Shown one piece after another: positions 15,911-26,700 of a DNA stretch of 64,000 nucleotides. Under the pieces are notes generated by a model. That model had not been told where the DNA came from. It worked only from the letters and a program-made list of their open reading frames with translations, and made no database searches. This stretch comes from Alteromonas sp. KC3 (GTDB taxonomy: Bacteria > Pseudomonadota > Gammaproteobacteria > Enterobacterales > Alteromonadaceae): the NCBI RefSeq assembly GCF_016756315.1, contig NZ_AP024235.1, positions 1,984,001 to 2,048,000 of the forward strand, written 5' to 3'. Position numbers and translations under genes: made by a program. Position 1 is the first letter of the stretch. Every line of letters starts with the position of its first letter.

Positions 15911-16567
15911 CGTTGTTCGCTTTTTCCTAACTTGCTTCTGCTTGTACTGATTAATCCATTTCTTAAAACGCGGCGTTAACACGCCAATACCTATTAGCCA
16001 ATACCAAACTGGCTCTTGCCAAAAGGTCTTTTGAGACCAACTAAAGTGAAGTAGTGTCAGCGGCAAAATGAGATAAATCGTGTTATGAAGCTTCTGCCAG
16101 CGCTTTCCCATTTTGCGCTGAACGCGTTTAAAAGACGTTGCGGTTAGGGCCAAAAGTAAAAGTAATGCAGTCATACCAACGACGATGTAAGGTCTGCTCA
16201 CTATTTCACTTGCGACTAACGCCATATCTAATTGGATTTCAAAAAACACATAGGTAAACAGGTGAGCAAATGCATAAACGAAGCTGTAAACACCGATCAT
16301 ACGCCTAAATTGCAATGGTTCAGGGCTCGGTAGCCACTGCGCTAACGGGCTTAATAACAAGGTTGTTAAGAGCAGATGTATAGCCCAAATACCCGTTTCG
16401 TTAATAAGTGTATTAACGGGATCTGGGCCTAAATTATCATTTACTCCTGCATAAAAAAGCCAAAACAAATAACCAAGTAACGTTAAATGCAATGACGCTT
16501 TTATTAAACGGCGCTGAAGTAGGCTGAGGCGTAGCGGCTTTTTTCTCAATGGCATAATATCCAGCAA
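15902..16567 (-). CDS. msrQ: MsrQ, haem-binding membrane subunit of the periplasmic methionine-sulfoxide reductase
   Basis: 221 aa with six hydrophobic segments and the ferric-reductase-like (YedZ/MsrQ) pattern. 'TGIWAIHLLLTTLLLSPLAQW', 'FRRMIGVYSFVYAFAHLFTYVFFE' and 'KLHNTIYLILPLTLLHFSW' contribute the haem-ligand His residues. MsrQ passes electrons from the respiratory chain to MsrP, which repairs oxidised methionine in the periplasm. It begins 3 bases after msrP, as usual for this pair, in one operon. A second ATG four codons in is an alternative start. Confidence 0.92.
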   Translation of the reverse strand: MLDIMPLRKKPLRLSLLQRRLIKASLHLTLLGYLFWLFYAGVNDNLGPDPVNTLINETGIWAIHLLLTTLLLSPLAQWLPSPEPLQFRRMIGVYSFVYAFAHLFTYVFFEIQLDMALVASEIVSRPYIVVGMTALLLLLALTATSFKRVQRKMGKRWQKLHNTIYLILPLTLLHFSWSQKTFWQEPVWYWLIGIGVLTPRFKKWINQYKQKQVRKKRTTLA

Positions 16568-16570
16568 CGC

Positions 16571-17578
16571 CTAGTAATAACGAGATAGGTTCATATCTTT
16601 GTACATAGGTGCGACCTCTGTATAACCGTTGAATAGTTGCGTATCTATTCGGTTTCTTGTCAGTAGACCGCCTGTTGTAATGCGTCTTTCGCTGGCCTGA
16701 CTCCAACGCGGGTGAGCCACATTAGGATTTACGTTTGCATAGAATCCGTACTCATTTGCAGCAAGCCTGTTCCAGGTTGTTGGTGGCTCTTTATCAGTTA
16801 ATCGGATCCGAACGATAGACTTAATACTTTTAAAACCGTATTTCCATGGCACTACTAGTCGTATTGGCGCACCATTTTGCGGTGGCAGCGTTTTACCGTA
16901 CAAACCAACCGCCATCATGGTGAGAGGGTGCATGGCCTCGTCTAGACGTAGGCCTTCAATATACGGATAGTCGATACCGCCCCCCATAAAACGACTACGT
17001 TGCCCGGGCATTTGGTCTGGGTCATAAAGTGTTTCGAATGCCACATATTTTGCTGACATTAATGGGTCAGCCTGTTTTATAAGTGCGGCTAACTCAAAGC
17101 CAACCCAAGGTATGACCATCGACCAAGCTTCTACACAGCGTAAGCGATATATCCGCTCTTCAAGCGGAAATCGAGTAGTTAATGCACTGTAGTCTAACGT
17201 AATCGGTTTCTTTACCAGTCCGTCAATTGTCAGTGTCCAAGGGTTTGTTTGAAACTCGGTTGCATTTTTCGCAGGCGCGTCTTTTGCTGTACCAAACTCA
17301 TAAAAATTGTTGTATGAAGTGACCTTGTTTTCAGGCGTTCTGGTTTCTGATATCTGAAATTTAGGTGGTTGGCTAAACTCTAAGGGTTCTGCTTTAAAAG
17401 GGACCTTTTCTTCATCATCTTCCCAAAACCACCCAGCAGCACCTGCTGACTTTGCCAACAGTGTTGATGCACCAATGAACCCCATGGATTTAAGTAATGA
17501 ACGTCGATTCATATAAACCCTTTCATCGGTAACGTCATTTTCTTTAAGTTGTACTGATGGTTTAAATGGTTTGGGCAT
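16571..17578 (-). CDS. msrP: MsrP, molybdopterin methionine-sulfoxide reductase catalytic subunit
   Basis: 335 aa, the YedY/MsrP length. A Tat-type signal has RR at residues 25-26 ('[11 protein letters not shown]') and a hydrophobic run ending near 'KSAGA'. The sulfite-oxidase-type molybdenum fold carries the Mo-ligand Cys148 in '[11 protein letters not shown]', and '[11 protein letters not shown]' and '[12 protein letters not shown]' are conserved for this enzyme. It acts in the periplasm, reducing free and protein-bound methionine sulfoxide with electrons from MsrQ. No two-component regulator is adjacent. Confidence 0.95.
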   Translation of the reverse strand: MPKPFKPSVQLKENDVTDERVYMNRRSLLKSMGFIGASTLLAKSAGAAGWFWEDDEEKVPFKAEPLEFSQPPKFQISETRTPENKVTSYNNFYEFGTAKDAPAKNATEFQTNPWTLTIDGLVKKPITLDYSALTTRFPLEERIYRLRCVEAWSMVIPWVGFELAALIKQADPLMSAKYVAFETLYDPDQMPGQRSRFMGGGIDYPYIEGLRLDEAMHPLTMMAVGLYGKTLPPQNGAPIRLVVPWKYGFKSIKSIVRIRLTDKEPPTTWNRLAANEYGFYANVNPNVAHPRWSQASERRITTGGLLTRNRIDTQLFNGYTEVAPMYKDMNLSRYY

Positions 17579-17815
17579 TACTTCACCTTTATTTTGTTAA
17601 CAGAGTCGGCTTCTTACGAATCTGACTGCTTAAATACCGTTTTTGCGTATGGAATAGTTGGTTTTTTATTTATCCATTAGTACGAGAACGATACGATTTG
17701 GTTTCAAACATACGTTAACTAAGACCCAAGTCATGCCCGTTTTATTTCAAAAATTAATTAACACTTTTGACTTAGTAGACGCCAAGCAGTAGTGTAAATC
17801 TACGTTTCATAGGAT

Positions 17816-18670
17816 GTGTCGCGCGTTTTAAGGATGAACTACGCGGTGAGAATATTTATTTTGCTTTGCTTAGCCTTGACTCTTGAAGTGTCAGTGGCCC
17901 GCAGTGACGATATAACAAGTCGCTATGCATTTGTGTTTATTGATCGCGCTTCTGCTACAAGTTTTTCTTTGTATCATTCTTTAATTTCGGGTAGCGCCAA
18001 CGATGATGAAGACGTAACACTAGCCACTGTTGAAGACGTTTTATCTGCACCCCAGGTACAATTAGCCGATATGGTAGTTGCTACTCTGGCTTTACAATAT
18101 TTGACTGAAAACTCACACCGCCGTGCATCTGGTAAGACGCTAGATGCAATAACGAGACTTTACGATAAAACTAAAAATCGCTACTCCCAAGACAAAATAA
18201 AGCGACGTGAATTTTTAAGTTGTACGTTATTCGGTAAGCAAAAACTTGAGGTGACATTAAAAGCCATTGATTCCTTAATAGGTGCTGAAAACAACTTTTT
18301 TAAGCAAATCCATGAAACGCGATTTAGCAAAACGGATAAGGCTACATTGTCTCTCTCTGCCAAAATGTATGGCCTTGTGTCACGAGAAACAGTGTTGATG
18401 ACGCAGATATATCGCTCGATTGCCGACTTTCATAAGCGTTCACCAGAGGGCGTACTGGATGAGCGAATCGATATCGAGTTACTTCTTCGCAACCTAGCCG
18501 TGGCGTATAATCAGACGAGTGCTTATACACGTGAACGCGCTACGAAAAAAGTAATGAAACAGTTAGAGAAAGACGGCATTATTCCAGCGGCATCACTTAA
18601 AGACCGGGTGTATAGCTACATTGAAGTAGAATACATTCCTTGGCTAGAAAGTGCTCTTGAGGGAGCCTGA
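17816..18670 (+). CDS. Secreted or periplasmic protein of unknown function
   Basis: 284 aa from GTG 17816, or about 278 aa from ATG 17834, which leaves the signal peptide intact ('MNYAVRIFILLCLALTLEVSVARS'). The mature protein is mostly alpha-helical and rich in Ser, Thr, Lys and Arg, with no Cys pair or catalytic motif that I recognise. Stretches such as 'NSHRRASGKTLDAITRLYDKTKNRYSQDKIKRREF' and 'NLAVAYNQTSAYTRERATKK' suggest a helical bundle. It stands between msrP (divergent) and the dGTPase gene (convergent) and is probably monocistronic. Confidence 0.65.
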   Translation: MSRVLRMNYAVRIFILLCLALTLEVSVARSDDITSRYAFVFIDRASATSFSLYHSLISGSANDDEDVTLATVEDVLSAPQVQLADMVVATLALQYLTENSHRRASGKTLDAITRLYDKTKNRYSQDKIKRREFLSCTLFGKQKLEVTLKAIDSLIGAENNFFKQIHETRFSKTDKATLSLSAKMYGLVSRETVLMTQIYRSIADFHKRSPEGVLDERIDIELLLRNLAVAYNQTSAYTRERATKKVMKQLEKDGIIPAASLKDRVYSYIEVEYIPWLESALEGA

Positions 18671-18699
18671 GCTAGTTTTTCATCCGAAATGACTAAGCA

Positions 18700-20043
18700 T
18701 TACATATGAAAACTGTCTTGAATACCGCCTTGCTTGGGAGAAAATATACTGCCATAAAGGCGCGAAGCAAATTCATCTGTCATGCCAGAAATATAATCTG
18801 AAAGTACGCGCATGCCATTGCCTGCTTCTTGCTCTTTGCGCCAGCGAACTTGCGTGTTCTCTGGGAGAAGGCGCGTGGGGTCAGACGCAAATGCTTCAAA
18901 GAGCTCCATAACGACCAATTGCCCCTTGTACTCGAGCAGTTGTACATCTGGGCGACGTATTACTTTTCTAAACACAAAGCGCTTAAACAGTTCTAGCGCC
19001 TCGGCAAAGACGTGAGGCATAGTGGCGTTAAACGCCAATAAGGGATGTGTGAAGCCCTCAACGCCTTGTATTTCAATTGCAGTAATGAAACTGTTAACCA
19101 AGGCACCAATGGCATTCTTTCTTTCGTGGTGCTGTGCGCTAAAAAGCTTGTGGGTTAGTGTCTCAATGTTGTTCGAAAGCCAAGGTACGTCTAAGGCTAT
19201 TAAGGGAAGGGTTACATCCTCAATAAAGTGGTGCTTGTGCACCATATCCATCACAATGGCATCTTCAAGGTCATGAATGCCATAAGCAATATCATCAGAT
19301 AATTCCATTATCGAGCAGTCAAATGACTTAAATTGCGTTTTGCTGTGACCGCTTTCTCTTGTTGAAAACTGCATCAAGTGGTCTTTGTCAGTTTTGCTAA
19401 AAGGGTCAATCAGCCAATCAAATAATGGTTCATCACAGCGAAAGAGCCCTTTAGGTGGATGCCAGTCTTCAGCTTTAACCCTGCGCAACGATGTGGGACG
19501 TTCAGGCAAGGTGCTTTGACTGTGAAGCGTGTCAATAAAATTAGGGTATTTCACTAACCCTAAAACGCTTCGGCGGCATAAATTCATACCGTGCTCAGCG
19601 GTATAAGGTTCGAGTTTGGAGATAATACGAAATGTCTGGCCATTTCCTTCAAAGCCGCCGTGCTCGTGCATCATGTAATTAAGCGCTATTTCGCCACCGT
19701 GTCCAAAGGGCGGGTGGCCAATGTCGTGCGCTAAACACAAGGTTTCAATAAGCGTTGCATCAAGAGCGAGCGTGTCAGCGATATCAGGAAATTTTCCACA
19801 TAGTTGCGCTGTTATACCGGTTCCAATTTGTGCCGCTTCAAGTGAATGGGTAAGACGAGTGCGATAGAAGTCACTTAAGCCAACTCCAAGTACTTGGGTT
19901 TTGGCTTGCAAACGCCTAAATGCTGCACTGTGAAGCACACGGGCTTTGTCGCGTTGATACGGATTGCGATGATCGCCATCGCGACTCACACTTCTGGGTA
20001 GGCGTCGTTCGTGTAATGCTTGCTCCCAATATACTCCTGTCAC
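18700..20043 (-). CDS. dGTP triphosphohydrolase-like HD enzyme
   Basis: 447 aa, the length of the dGTPase-like subfamily sometimes called anti-phage deoxyguanosine triphosphatase. HD-domain metal ligands are visible: His66 in '[14 protein letters not shown]', His106-Asp107 in '[16 protein letters not shown]', and a later Asp in '[17 protein letters not shown]'. The enzyme hydrolyses dGTP or other dNTPs to the nucleoside and triphosphate, controlling dNTP pools and in some bacteria limiting phage replication. It lies 18 bases downstream of yfbR, another HD nucleotidase, and is likely co-transcribed. Cytoplasmic. Confidence 0.9.
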   Translation of the reverse strand: MTGVYWEQALHERRLPRSVSRDGDHRNPYQRDKARVLHSAAFRRLQAKTQVLGVGLSDFYRTRLTHSLEAAQIGTGITAQLCGKFPDIADTLALDATLIETLCLAHDIGHPPFGHGGEIALNYMMHEHGGFEGNGQTFRIISKLEPYTAEHGMNLCRRSVLGLVKYPNFIDTLHSQSTLPERPTSLRRVKAEDWHPPKGLFRCDEPLFDWLIDPFSKTDKDHLMQFSTRESGHSKTQFKSFDCSIMELSDDIAYGIHDLEDAIVMDMVHKHHFIEDVTLPLIALDVPWLSNNIETLTHKLFSAQHHERKNAIGALVNSFITAIEIQGVEGFTHPLLAFNATMPHVFAEALELFKRFVFRKVIRRPDVQLLEYKGQLVVMELFEAFASDPTRLLPENTQVRWRKEQEAGNGMRVLSDYISGMTDEFASRLYGSIFSPKQGGIQDSFHM

Positions 20044-20061
20044 AACACTGTCCCTCGGTAG

Positions 20062-20700
20062 CTACATTTCGTCTTGCGTGATCTCATCTAAACTCAATGA
20101 GAAGCTTGGTACATATCGCGTTAAAAAGTAGTCCACTTCTTCAGAGTGATACTCTTTGAGTATCTTATCTAATCGCTTCTTGGCGAGTTTAAACTCTTGG
20201 TTGCCCGCAGCAAGTTCTTCCAGCGTTTTGAGGTAGGCGCACAACACATCGGCTGCTTTTACGATAAAGGCTTCTTCTTCACTGTGATGGTGGTGATCGA
20301 TAAGTGCAGCATAATCTTCACGAAACGCTTCGGGGGCCATTTCGATTAGCTTATTTTCAGCAATTTTTTCTATCTTTTTATATTCTTCTTTAATTGCTGG
20401 ATTAAAGTACTTTACCGGCGTGGGTAAATCGCCGGTTAATACCTCGGAAACATCATGAAACATTGCAACAGTGGCAATGCGGTCAGGGTTTAGGGTGCCA
20501 CCAAAGAACTTGTTTTTTATGAGGGCTAGCGCATGCGCCACCATAGCAACTTGCAAACTATGCTCTTGAACATTTTCTGTTCGCACATTGTGCATTAACG
20601 GCCAGCGATTAATCAGTTTTAAACGCGCCAGATGAGCAAAAAAGTGGCTTTTATCAGACACATCAGGCCCCTTGTTTGTAAGTTCTAAAGAAGTTGCCAA
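20062..20700 (-). CDS. yfbR: 5'-deoxynucleotidase YfbR
   Basis: 212 aa from ATG 20700, overlapping alaA by 38 bases. The conserved YfbR start ('[31 protein letters not shown]') begins about residue 18, so GTG 20661, just past the alaA stop, is a good alternative that gives the usual length. HD ligands are His47 in 'VQEHSLQ' and His82-Asp83 in '[22 protein letters not shown]'. It removes phosphate from dNMPs. It is in a run with alaA upstream and the dGTPase-like gene downstream. Cytoplasmic. Confidence 0.93.
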   Translation of the reverse strand: MATSLELTNKGPDVSDKSHFFAHLARLKLINRWPLMHNVRTENVQEHSLQVAMVAHALALIKNKFFGGTLNPDRIATVAMFHDVSEVLTGDLPTPVKYFNPAIKEEYKKIEKIAENKLIEMAPEAFREDYAALIDHHHHSEEEAFIVKAADVLCAYLKTLEELAAGNQEFKLAKKRLDKILKEYHSEEVDYFLTRYVPSFSLSLDEITQDEM

Positions 20701-21883
20701 TACGATGCAGCGCTGGCACTAGAACATCGCTATGCGGTAAAAACACGAGTCTGAAATACACGCCTTCATTTAGATTGAAAGCACGGCCGTGTACTAAAAG
20801 TATTTTTTCTGAACTCAATAAGTCCAGTACCATTTGTTCGTCGTTTTTGATGTTGAATTTCTTTTCATCAACGCGAGCAAAACAGTACATGGCGCCTTTA
20901 GGTTTAATGCAATGAATGCCGTCAATGCCATTTAGCATGTCTGTAGTTACATCTCGTTGAATACGTAAACGGCCATTCTCTTTTACTAAATCATCAATGC
21001 TCTGGTATCCACCTAGCGCCGTTTGTATCGCACTTTGGCAGGGCACATTGGCACACATTCGCATAGAAGACAAAATATTGAGCCCCTCAATATAGTCAGT
21101 CGCAAGACGTTTGTTTCCGCTCACCACTAGCCATCCCGAACGAAAGCCAGCCACGCGATAGTTCTTACTTAGCCCGCCAAAAGTTACAAAGAACACATCA
21201 TCAGCAAGCGAGGCAATGCTGGTATGCTTTGCGTCGTCATAAAGAATTTTGTCGTAAATCTCGTCGCTGAAAACGACAAGTCCATGCTGTCTTGCAATTT
21301 CCACTACTTCTTGCAGAAGTGCTTCATCATAAACTGCGCCAGTGGGGTTATTAGGGTTGATTAGCACGATAGCGCGAGTTTTGCTTGTGATCTTGCTTTT
21401 AATATCATCTAAGTCTGGAAACCAACCTGCTTGCTCGTCACAACGATAATGCACAGGTGAGCCAGACGATAAGCTTACCGCAGCGGTCCACAAAGGATAG
21501 TCGGGACTTGGAATAAGTACTTCATCGCCATGGTTAAGCAATGCTTGCATTGCCATCATAATTAGCTCTGACACACCATTACCGATATAAACATCATCAA
21601 CACGAATGTCTTTGATATTGCGCTGTTGGTAGTACTGCATTACGGCCACGCGGGCAGCATAAATTCCTGTTGAGTCTGAATATCCTTGAGACGTAGGCAG
21701 GTTGTGGATCACGTCTTTTACGATATCGTCAGGGGCTTCGAAACCAAATGGGGCAGGGTTGCCGATATTAAGTTTAAGAATGCGGTGGCCTTCATCTTCC
21801 ATTTTTCTTGCTTGTGCAGCAATAGGGCCTCTGATGTCGTAACAAACGTTATCTAATTTATGTGAGCGAGATACAGTTTTCAT
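20663..21883 (-). CDS. alaA: Alanine aminotransferase AlaA
   Basis: 406 aa class I/II PLP aminotransferase of the YfbQ/AlaA type. It has '[11 protein letters not shown]' near 41-51, 'NPNNPTG' at 176-182, 'SDEIYDK' with the cofactor Asp at 207, and PLP-binding Lys240 in '[17 protein letters not shown]'. It makes alanine from pyruvate and glutamate. The alaA-yfbR adjacency is also seen in E. coli, which supports both names. The first gene of a three-gene minus-strand group with yfbR and the dGTPase-like gene. Confidence 0.92.
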   Translation of the reverse strand: MKTVSRSHKLDNVCYDIRGPIAAQARKMEDEGHRILKLNIGNPAPFGFEAPDDIVKDVIHNLPTSQGYSDSTGIYAARVAVMQYYQQRNIKDIRVDDVYIGNGVSELIMMAMQALLNHGDEVLIPSPDYPLWTAAVSLSSGSPVHYRCDEQAGWFPDLDDIKSKITSKTRAIVLINPNNPTGAVYDEALLQEVVEIARQHGLVVFSDEIYDKILYDDAKHTSIASLADDVFFVTFGGLSKNYRVAGFRSGWLVVSGNKRLATDYIEGLNILSSMRMCANVPCQSAIQTALGGYQSIDDLVKENGRLRIQRDVTTDMLNGIDGIHCIKPKGAMYCFARVDEKKFNIKNDEQMVLDLLSSEKILLVHGRAFNLNEGVYFRLVFLPHSDVLVPALHRIGNFFRTYKQGA

Positions 21884-22148
21884 GGTCTATCTGGTTGATT
21901 TACATACCCTGAGATTATCGCAAACTTACCAACTATGCGACGGTATTCTCACCTATAGTTACTATAAGTAGAGTGTTTATTGATTGAGAGGCTATTTATT
22001 GCACAGATAGTAGGATAAATATCTCTTTTGTAATTTATTAATAAATTTATTGTTAATAGCTTGTGAACTTTTTAATCTGAGCCTATCGTAGTAATAAGGC
22101 GTGTAAAAATACGCCAGTACTAGGTTCACAACTAGAGGTGATAAATAT

Positions 22149-22943
22149 ATGTCGCATCATTTTAAAGAGACCCCAGAGAACGCCATTACACAAAGTGGTA
22201 TTGCTCGCGTTATTCCTTGTAAGGAATTAGACGTTGGCGATCCAATTAAGTGGTTATCTCTTGGATTGCGGGATGCCATGCGCGCGCCAGGATTAACCTT
22301 TTTTTATGGCGTGCTTTTCGCCGTAATTCCATGGAGTATTATGTACCTTGTGCAAATGACAGGGTGGCATTTAGTTATTCTGCCCGCCATTGTATGTTTT
22401 ATGCTGATTGGACCATTCTTAGCTGCAGGCCTCTATGATGTGAGTTGGGAAATGGAGAAAGGGCATAAACCTACACTTCGTCATTCACTTCGCGCTATGC
22501 GTCGAAACGCTTTCAACGAATGGGGATTTGCCATTTTACTTATGGTAATGATGATCTTTTGGTTGCGCGTTGCATCGCTTATTCATGCACTTTATCCACC
22601 ATACATTGAGAATGACCTCGAGAGTTTGTTGCCGTTTTTGATGTTGGGCACAATTGTGGGTGCGGTCTTTACGCTTGCAATGCTATTTATAACCGCGTTC
22701 ACTCAGCCAATTTTGATGGAGCGAAAAGTGGATTTAGGCACAGCAGTGTTAACCAGTGTCAATGCGGTATGGTTAAATAAAGTACCAATGCTAATATGGG
22801 GTGCCATTATATTCAGCGCCGTTGCTATTGGATTCGTGACCGGCTTTGTTGGGTTTATTATTCTAATGCCATTGATTGGTTATGCATCTTGGCACGCATA
22901 CATTGATGCAATTGAAACCAAACGCGAGCGAAAATACGAGTAA
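22149..22943 (+). CDS. DUF2189 membrane protein
   Basis: 264 aa with about six membrane spans and the DUF2189 pattern: 'IPCKELDVGDPIKWLSLGLRDAMRAPGLTFFYG', 'MLIGPFLAAGLYDVSWEMEKG', and a final 'GFIILMPLIGYASWHAYIDA'. The start follows GAGGTGAT. Members are inner-membrane proteins of unknown function and are sometimes annotated near cytochrome oxidase subunits; nothing nearby supports that here. A good terminator follows. Confidence 0.85.
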   Translation: MSHHFKETPENAITQSGIARVIPCKELDVGDPIKWLSLGLRDAMRAPGLTFFYGVLFAVIPWSIMYLVQMTGWHLVILPAIVCFMLIGPFLAAGLYDVSWEMEKGHKPTLRHSLRAMRRNAFNEWGFAILLMVMMIFWLRVASLIHALYPPYIENDLESLLPFLMLGTIVGAVFTLAMLFITAFTQPILMERKVDLGTAVLTSVNAVWLNKVPMLIWGAIIFSAVAIGFVTGFVGFIILMPLIGYASWHAYIDAIETKRERKYE

Positions 22944-23335
22944 TAAAGTAATTTAATTACAGAGTTTGTGTGGCGATTACGGTGCCTATTAACAATTATC
23001 CTTAATAATTTTGTTAAAATTACAAAAAAAGGTCTCATAAGAGGCCTTTTTTATTGGTTTCATTATATTAGTTTCGAATTACCCCTCTCAGTGAAATAGC
23101 AAATAGGTATATAAGTTTAAATTATAGTTAGCTATTTCAATGGGTTATGCTTTTAAAATGTTTGTAACATACTGTTTTACTGAATTTTTACTGTCCTGCC
23201 ACATTCTTTCAACAGCAAAATTCGAGTTATTGGTGCATAAAGTAAGTGTGTTTAGCGCACTGCTATTCACGATTACGGTACTAATTTGATATTCAGCCTC
23301 GATATTCAGCTTTATTAATGAAATAGGACAGCACT
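22944..23335. other. Intergenic stretch, terminator plus promoter region
   Basis: 392 bases without a gene. It holds the terminator at 23024-23054, then an AT-rich region that must carry the promoter of the DUF3718 gene. Nothing else is supported. Confidence 0.5.
23024..23054 (+). terminator. Terminator after the DUF2189 gene
   Basis: A-run, GGTCTC (23031-23036), loop ATAA, GAGGCC (23041-23046), then T-run. It should work in both directions. Confidence 0.85.
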
Positions 23336-23683
23336 ATGAAACACAAAATCGAAAAACGGTCGAAAACACTCATAACCCTTTCAGCGTTATTGGTGAGTTC
23401 AGCAATTACATTCAGTGTCAGCGCAGCAGCACCGCAAAAAGATGTACGTTTTGTGGGGGAGACACAATTTGCAGGGTTCTGCAAAGCAATCGTTAATGAC
23501 GATATTAAAGTACTTCGCTCCAGTTTATCACGTAACGTAGGTCGCATTGGTGCAAGTCAACGCGAGGTGTTGCGCATGGTAACATCAGAAGAAGGATTAA
23601 CCTGTAATGGCAGCAGTCTAATTGAGTTTTCAGTTGAACGCGATGCCAATGCGGTTTATGAATATCTAACGTCGCGCAGTTAA
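23336..23683 (+). CDS. DUF3718 periplasmic protein
   Basis: 115 aa with a signal peptide (about 1-31, ending SVSAAA). The mature part 'FVGETQFAGFCKAIVNDDIKVLRSSLSRN...LTCNGSSLIEFSVERDANAVYEYL' has two cysteines and the DUF3718 arrangement common in Alteromonadales and Shewanella. The Cys pair probably forms a disulfide. Function unknown. Monocistronic, convergent with the RND operon. Confidence 0.75.
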   Translation: MKHKIEKRSKTLITLSALLVSSAITFSVSAAAPQKDVRFVGETQFAGFCKAIVNDDIKVLRSSLSRNVGRIGASQREVLRMVTSEEGLTCNGSSLIEFSVERDANAVYEYLTSRS

Positions 23684-23714
23684 GCGGGTGGTAGTGTTAA
23701 ACCCCACCAGCCAT

Positions 23715-23769
23715 AAAAAAGCGGGTTAGCAGAACAAACACCTAGTGTGTATGTCATGCCAACCCGCTT
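23715..23769 (-). terminator. Bidirectional-type terminator between DUF3718 gene and RND operon
   Basis: AAGCGGGTT (23719-23727) pairs with AACCCGCTT (23761-23769) over a long loop that contains a smaller stem. On the minus strand the stem is followed by a T-run, so it ends the RND efflux operon. Confidence 0.65.
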
Positions 23770-23790
23770 CTATTAGTAAGCTCTATTGAT

Positions 23791-26700
23791 TCACACCTTT
23801 ACCAAGCGTTCAACGCGCGCTTTGCTAGCGTTAAAGAGACGCTGTGTTTTAAAGCGCAGTTTTAGCAGCAGAACATAAGCCAATGGAACTAAGAATAAAC
23901 TCGTTACTGTGGAAAATACTAAGCCACCAATAATAGCGATAGCCATTGGGGAATAGGGTGGGCCATCACCACCAATGCGCGTGCTACCCATTGCCAGTGG
24001 AATGAGTCCAAGAACCGTAGTGGCAACTGTCATCAAGATAGGTCGAATACGTGTCATACAACCTTCTAGTACTGCGTCATAGAGCGACAAGCCCTCATTG
24101 ACCAGTTGATTAATACGATCTACAAGCACGATACCATTGTTGACGACTATGCCCATTAGTATCAGCATACCAATTAGCCCCATTACGGACATGGGAGTAC
24201 CGGTTACCATAAACGCCCAAAATACGCCCGTAAATGAGAACAGTAACGATGTAATCACTGATGTGGGTAAAACAAGCGATTCAAACAGCGCGGCCATTAC
24301 CACGTATATCATGCAAAGCGCCAACAACATGTTCATTTGCATTACTGCAAACGCTTCGTCTTGACGCGAGAAGCTTCCATCTAGGGTCCACTTATAACCT
24401 GTAGGCAATTCGATGTTAGACAGAACTTGTTCAATACGTGCGCGGGCCTGTTCAGTGGTGGTTTCACCCTCTAAATTTGCCCCAATAGCCAACGCGGTTT
24501 GGCGGTAATTGCGGTTTATTTGTGATAACTGAGGTTTAACCGTAAAGTCAGCAATCATATTCAGGTTGATAGACTGTCCCTGAGCAAAGCCAATATTGAT
24601 GTTTTTAAGTTCGCTGAGGGAAGCTTGAACATCGCTACCAAACTTTAATTGCACATCCACCTCACCGGCATCACCGTAGCGAAATGTTCTAAGGTTATTA
24701 CCGCGTAGGGCGGTAGCAACCAAATTCGCGACAGTGTCGACCTGAATACCAAAGCGATTGGCTTTTTCTCTATCAACGCGAATTTGCACTTCATCGCGGG
24801 TAGAGCCCGTATCTGCTTTTACATCTTCCAACCCATCAATATTGGCAAGGATAGGAATAATTTGCTCTGATATTGATAGTAGGGTTTCTGAGGATTCGCC
24901 AAGTAATGTTACGCGAACGCCACCGCCATTACCGCTGTCCCACTGAAAAGAAGGGCGGGCGCGTACAAATGACGGCATATTTTCGCGTATATCTTCTTTT
25001 ATTTTACTCACTGGTACAGGCAATTCGTCGTTCAGTGTAATACCACTTACCGCGTGTCCCGCTGTAAAATAGGTGTAGACCTGTTTGATGTGAAAGCGCT
25101 CTTGGTTTTCATATAAATAGGCTTCCATCTTATCAACGGTTTTTTCCACTTCATCCAAGGTGAAATTCTGCGTTATATGGTAGTTAAGCCAAACACGCTC
25201 TTGGTTATTATTACCTTCATCGTCACCTGTTACTGCACCCATAGGAATTACTGTGGAGCCTAGAATAAGTAAGGCGATAAGACAGGTTTTACCCTGATTT
25301 TTTAACATCCAGCTTAACGCTTTACCATAACCACTGATGTATTTTGGCGTTGTAGGTGTTTTCACCACAGGAATAGCAACTTTAGTGGTGAGCAGAGGTA
25401 TTAGCGTTTTAGCAATAAATAGCGATGCAAAAAGTGAAAGGCAAATAGCAACGGCAACGTGCTCAAGAAATATGGTGACATCAATTTTGACACCAATAAT
25501 GTTGGGCAAAAACACAATAGCCGTGGTGGCGGTGCCTGCAATAACCGCAAGGCTGACTTTATTCACGCCAATCTGCGTGGCACGGGCAATATTGTTATCT
25601 TGTTGACGCTCTTGAAATACGCTTTCGGTAATTACCACTGCGTTATCGACCAGCATCCCTACGGCCAGCATGAGTCCCATTAACGACAATATGTTTAGGG
25701 TATAACCTAACAAATACATTACACCTAACGTGATGCAGATAGAGAAAGGTACCGAAAGCACAACAATTAGCGTGGTGGTAAGCTGTCGCAAGAATAAGTA
25801 AAGCACAATCACTGAAAGCAAAGCGCCAAGTAGTCCCGCGTTAAGCAAGTCGCTAAGTGAAGACGTAACACTTTTGGCAGTGTCATCCATTACAAACAAG
25901 CTAATACCGTTGAATTCAGGATCTTCTTTAGCCGCTTCGATAACTTTCATCACTGCGTCAGAGACCTCAACTAAATTGCTGCCCGACTCACGAAATACGT
26001 TAAAGCCTACAGCAAACGTACGATCAAGGTGTCGACCTTCGTTGCGTTCTGGTAACTCGTAAGTCACAGTCGCTATATCCGATAAGCGCACATTGCGTGT
26101 AACCCACATGTTTTTAAAATCGTTCACGTCGGTAAATTCACCGGTTGGGTTAACCAGAATTTTTTCACCGTTGTTATACATATAGCCTGCAGTTAATGAG
26201 AAGTTTGCGCCCTGTAAAAGTTGCTGCAAACGCGCACTATCAATCTGATAGGTCGTCATTTTCTTTGGATCGAGGCGAATAGTAATTTGTCGCTTCATAG
26301 TGCCGTATAATTCTACTTTCGACACGCCAGGGACACGTTCTAATGGGCGCTTTAAGTTGCGATCGAGTAAGTCGTACGCGTTTGATAGGTCTCTGTCACT
26401 TGATACGCGCAACTGGAAGATGGGCATATCATTAGTGTTGAACTTGTACACCATAATGCGCTCAATATCGTCGGGCAACTCATGGCGAATAGCGTCGACC
26501 TTTTCTCGCGCTTCAATACTTTTTGCTTTTAAGTTTTCATCCCAATCAAATTCAACAATAACTTCGGCCATATTGTCATATGAGCGCGCTCGAAGCCGCT
26601 TTATCCCTGACATTGTGGCTATGGCTTCCTCGACGGGGCGTGTGATCATAGTTTCAATTTCTACCGGTGTTGCATCAGGGTAGGGAATTTGAACGACCAT

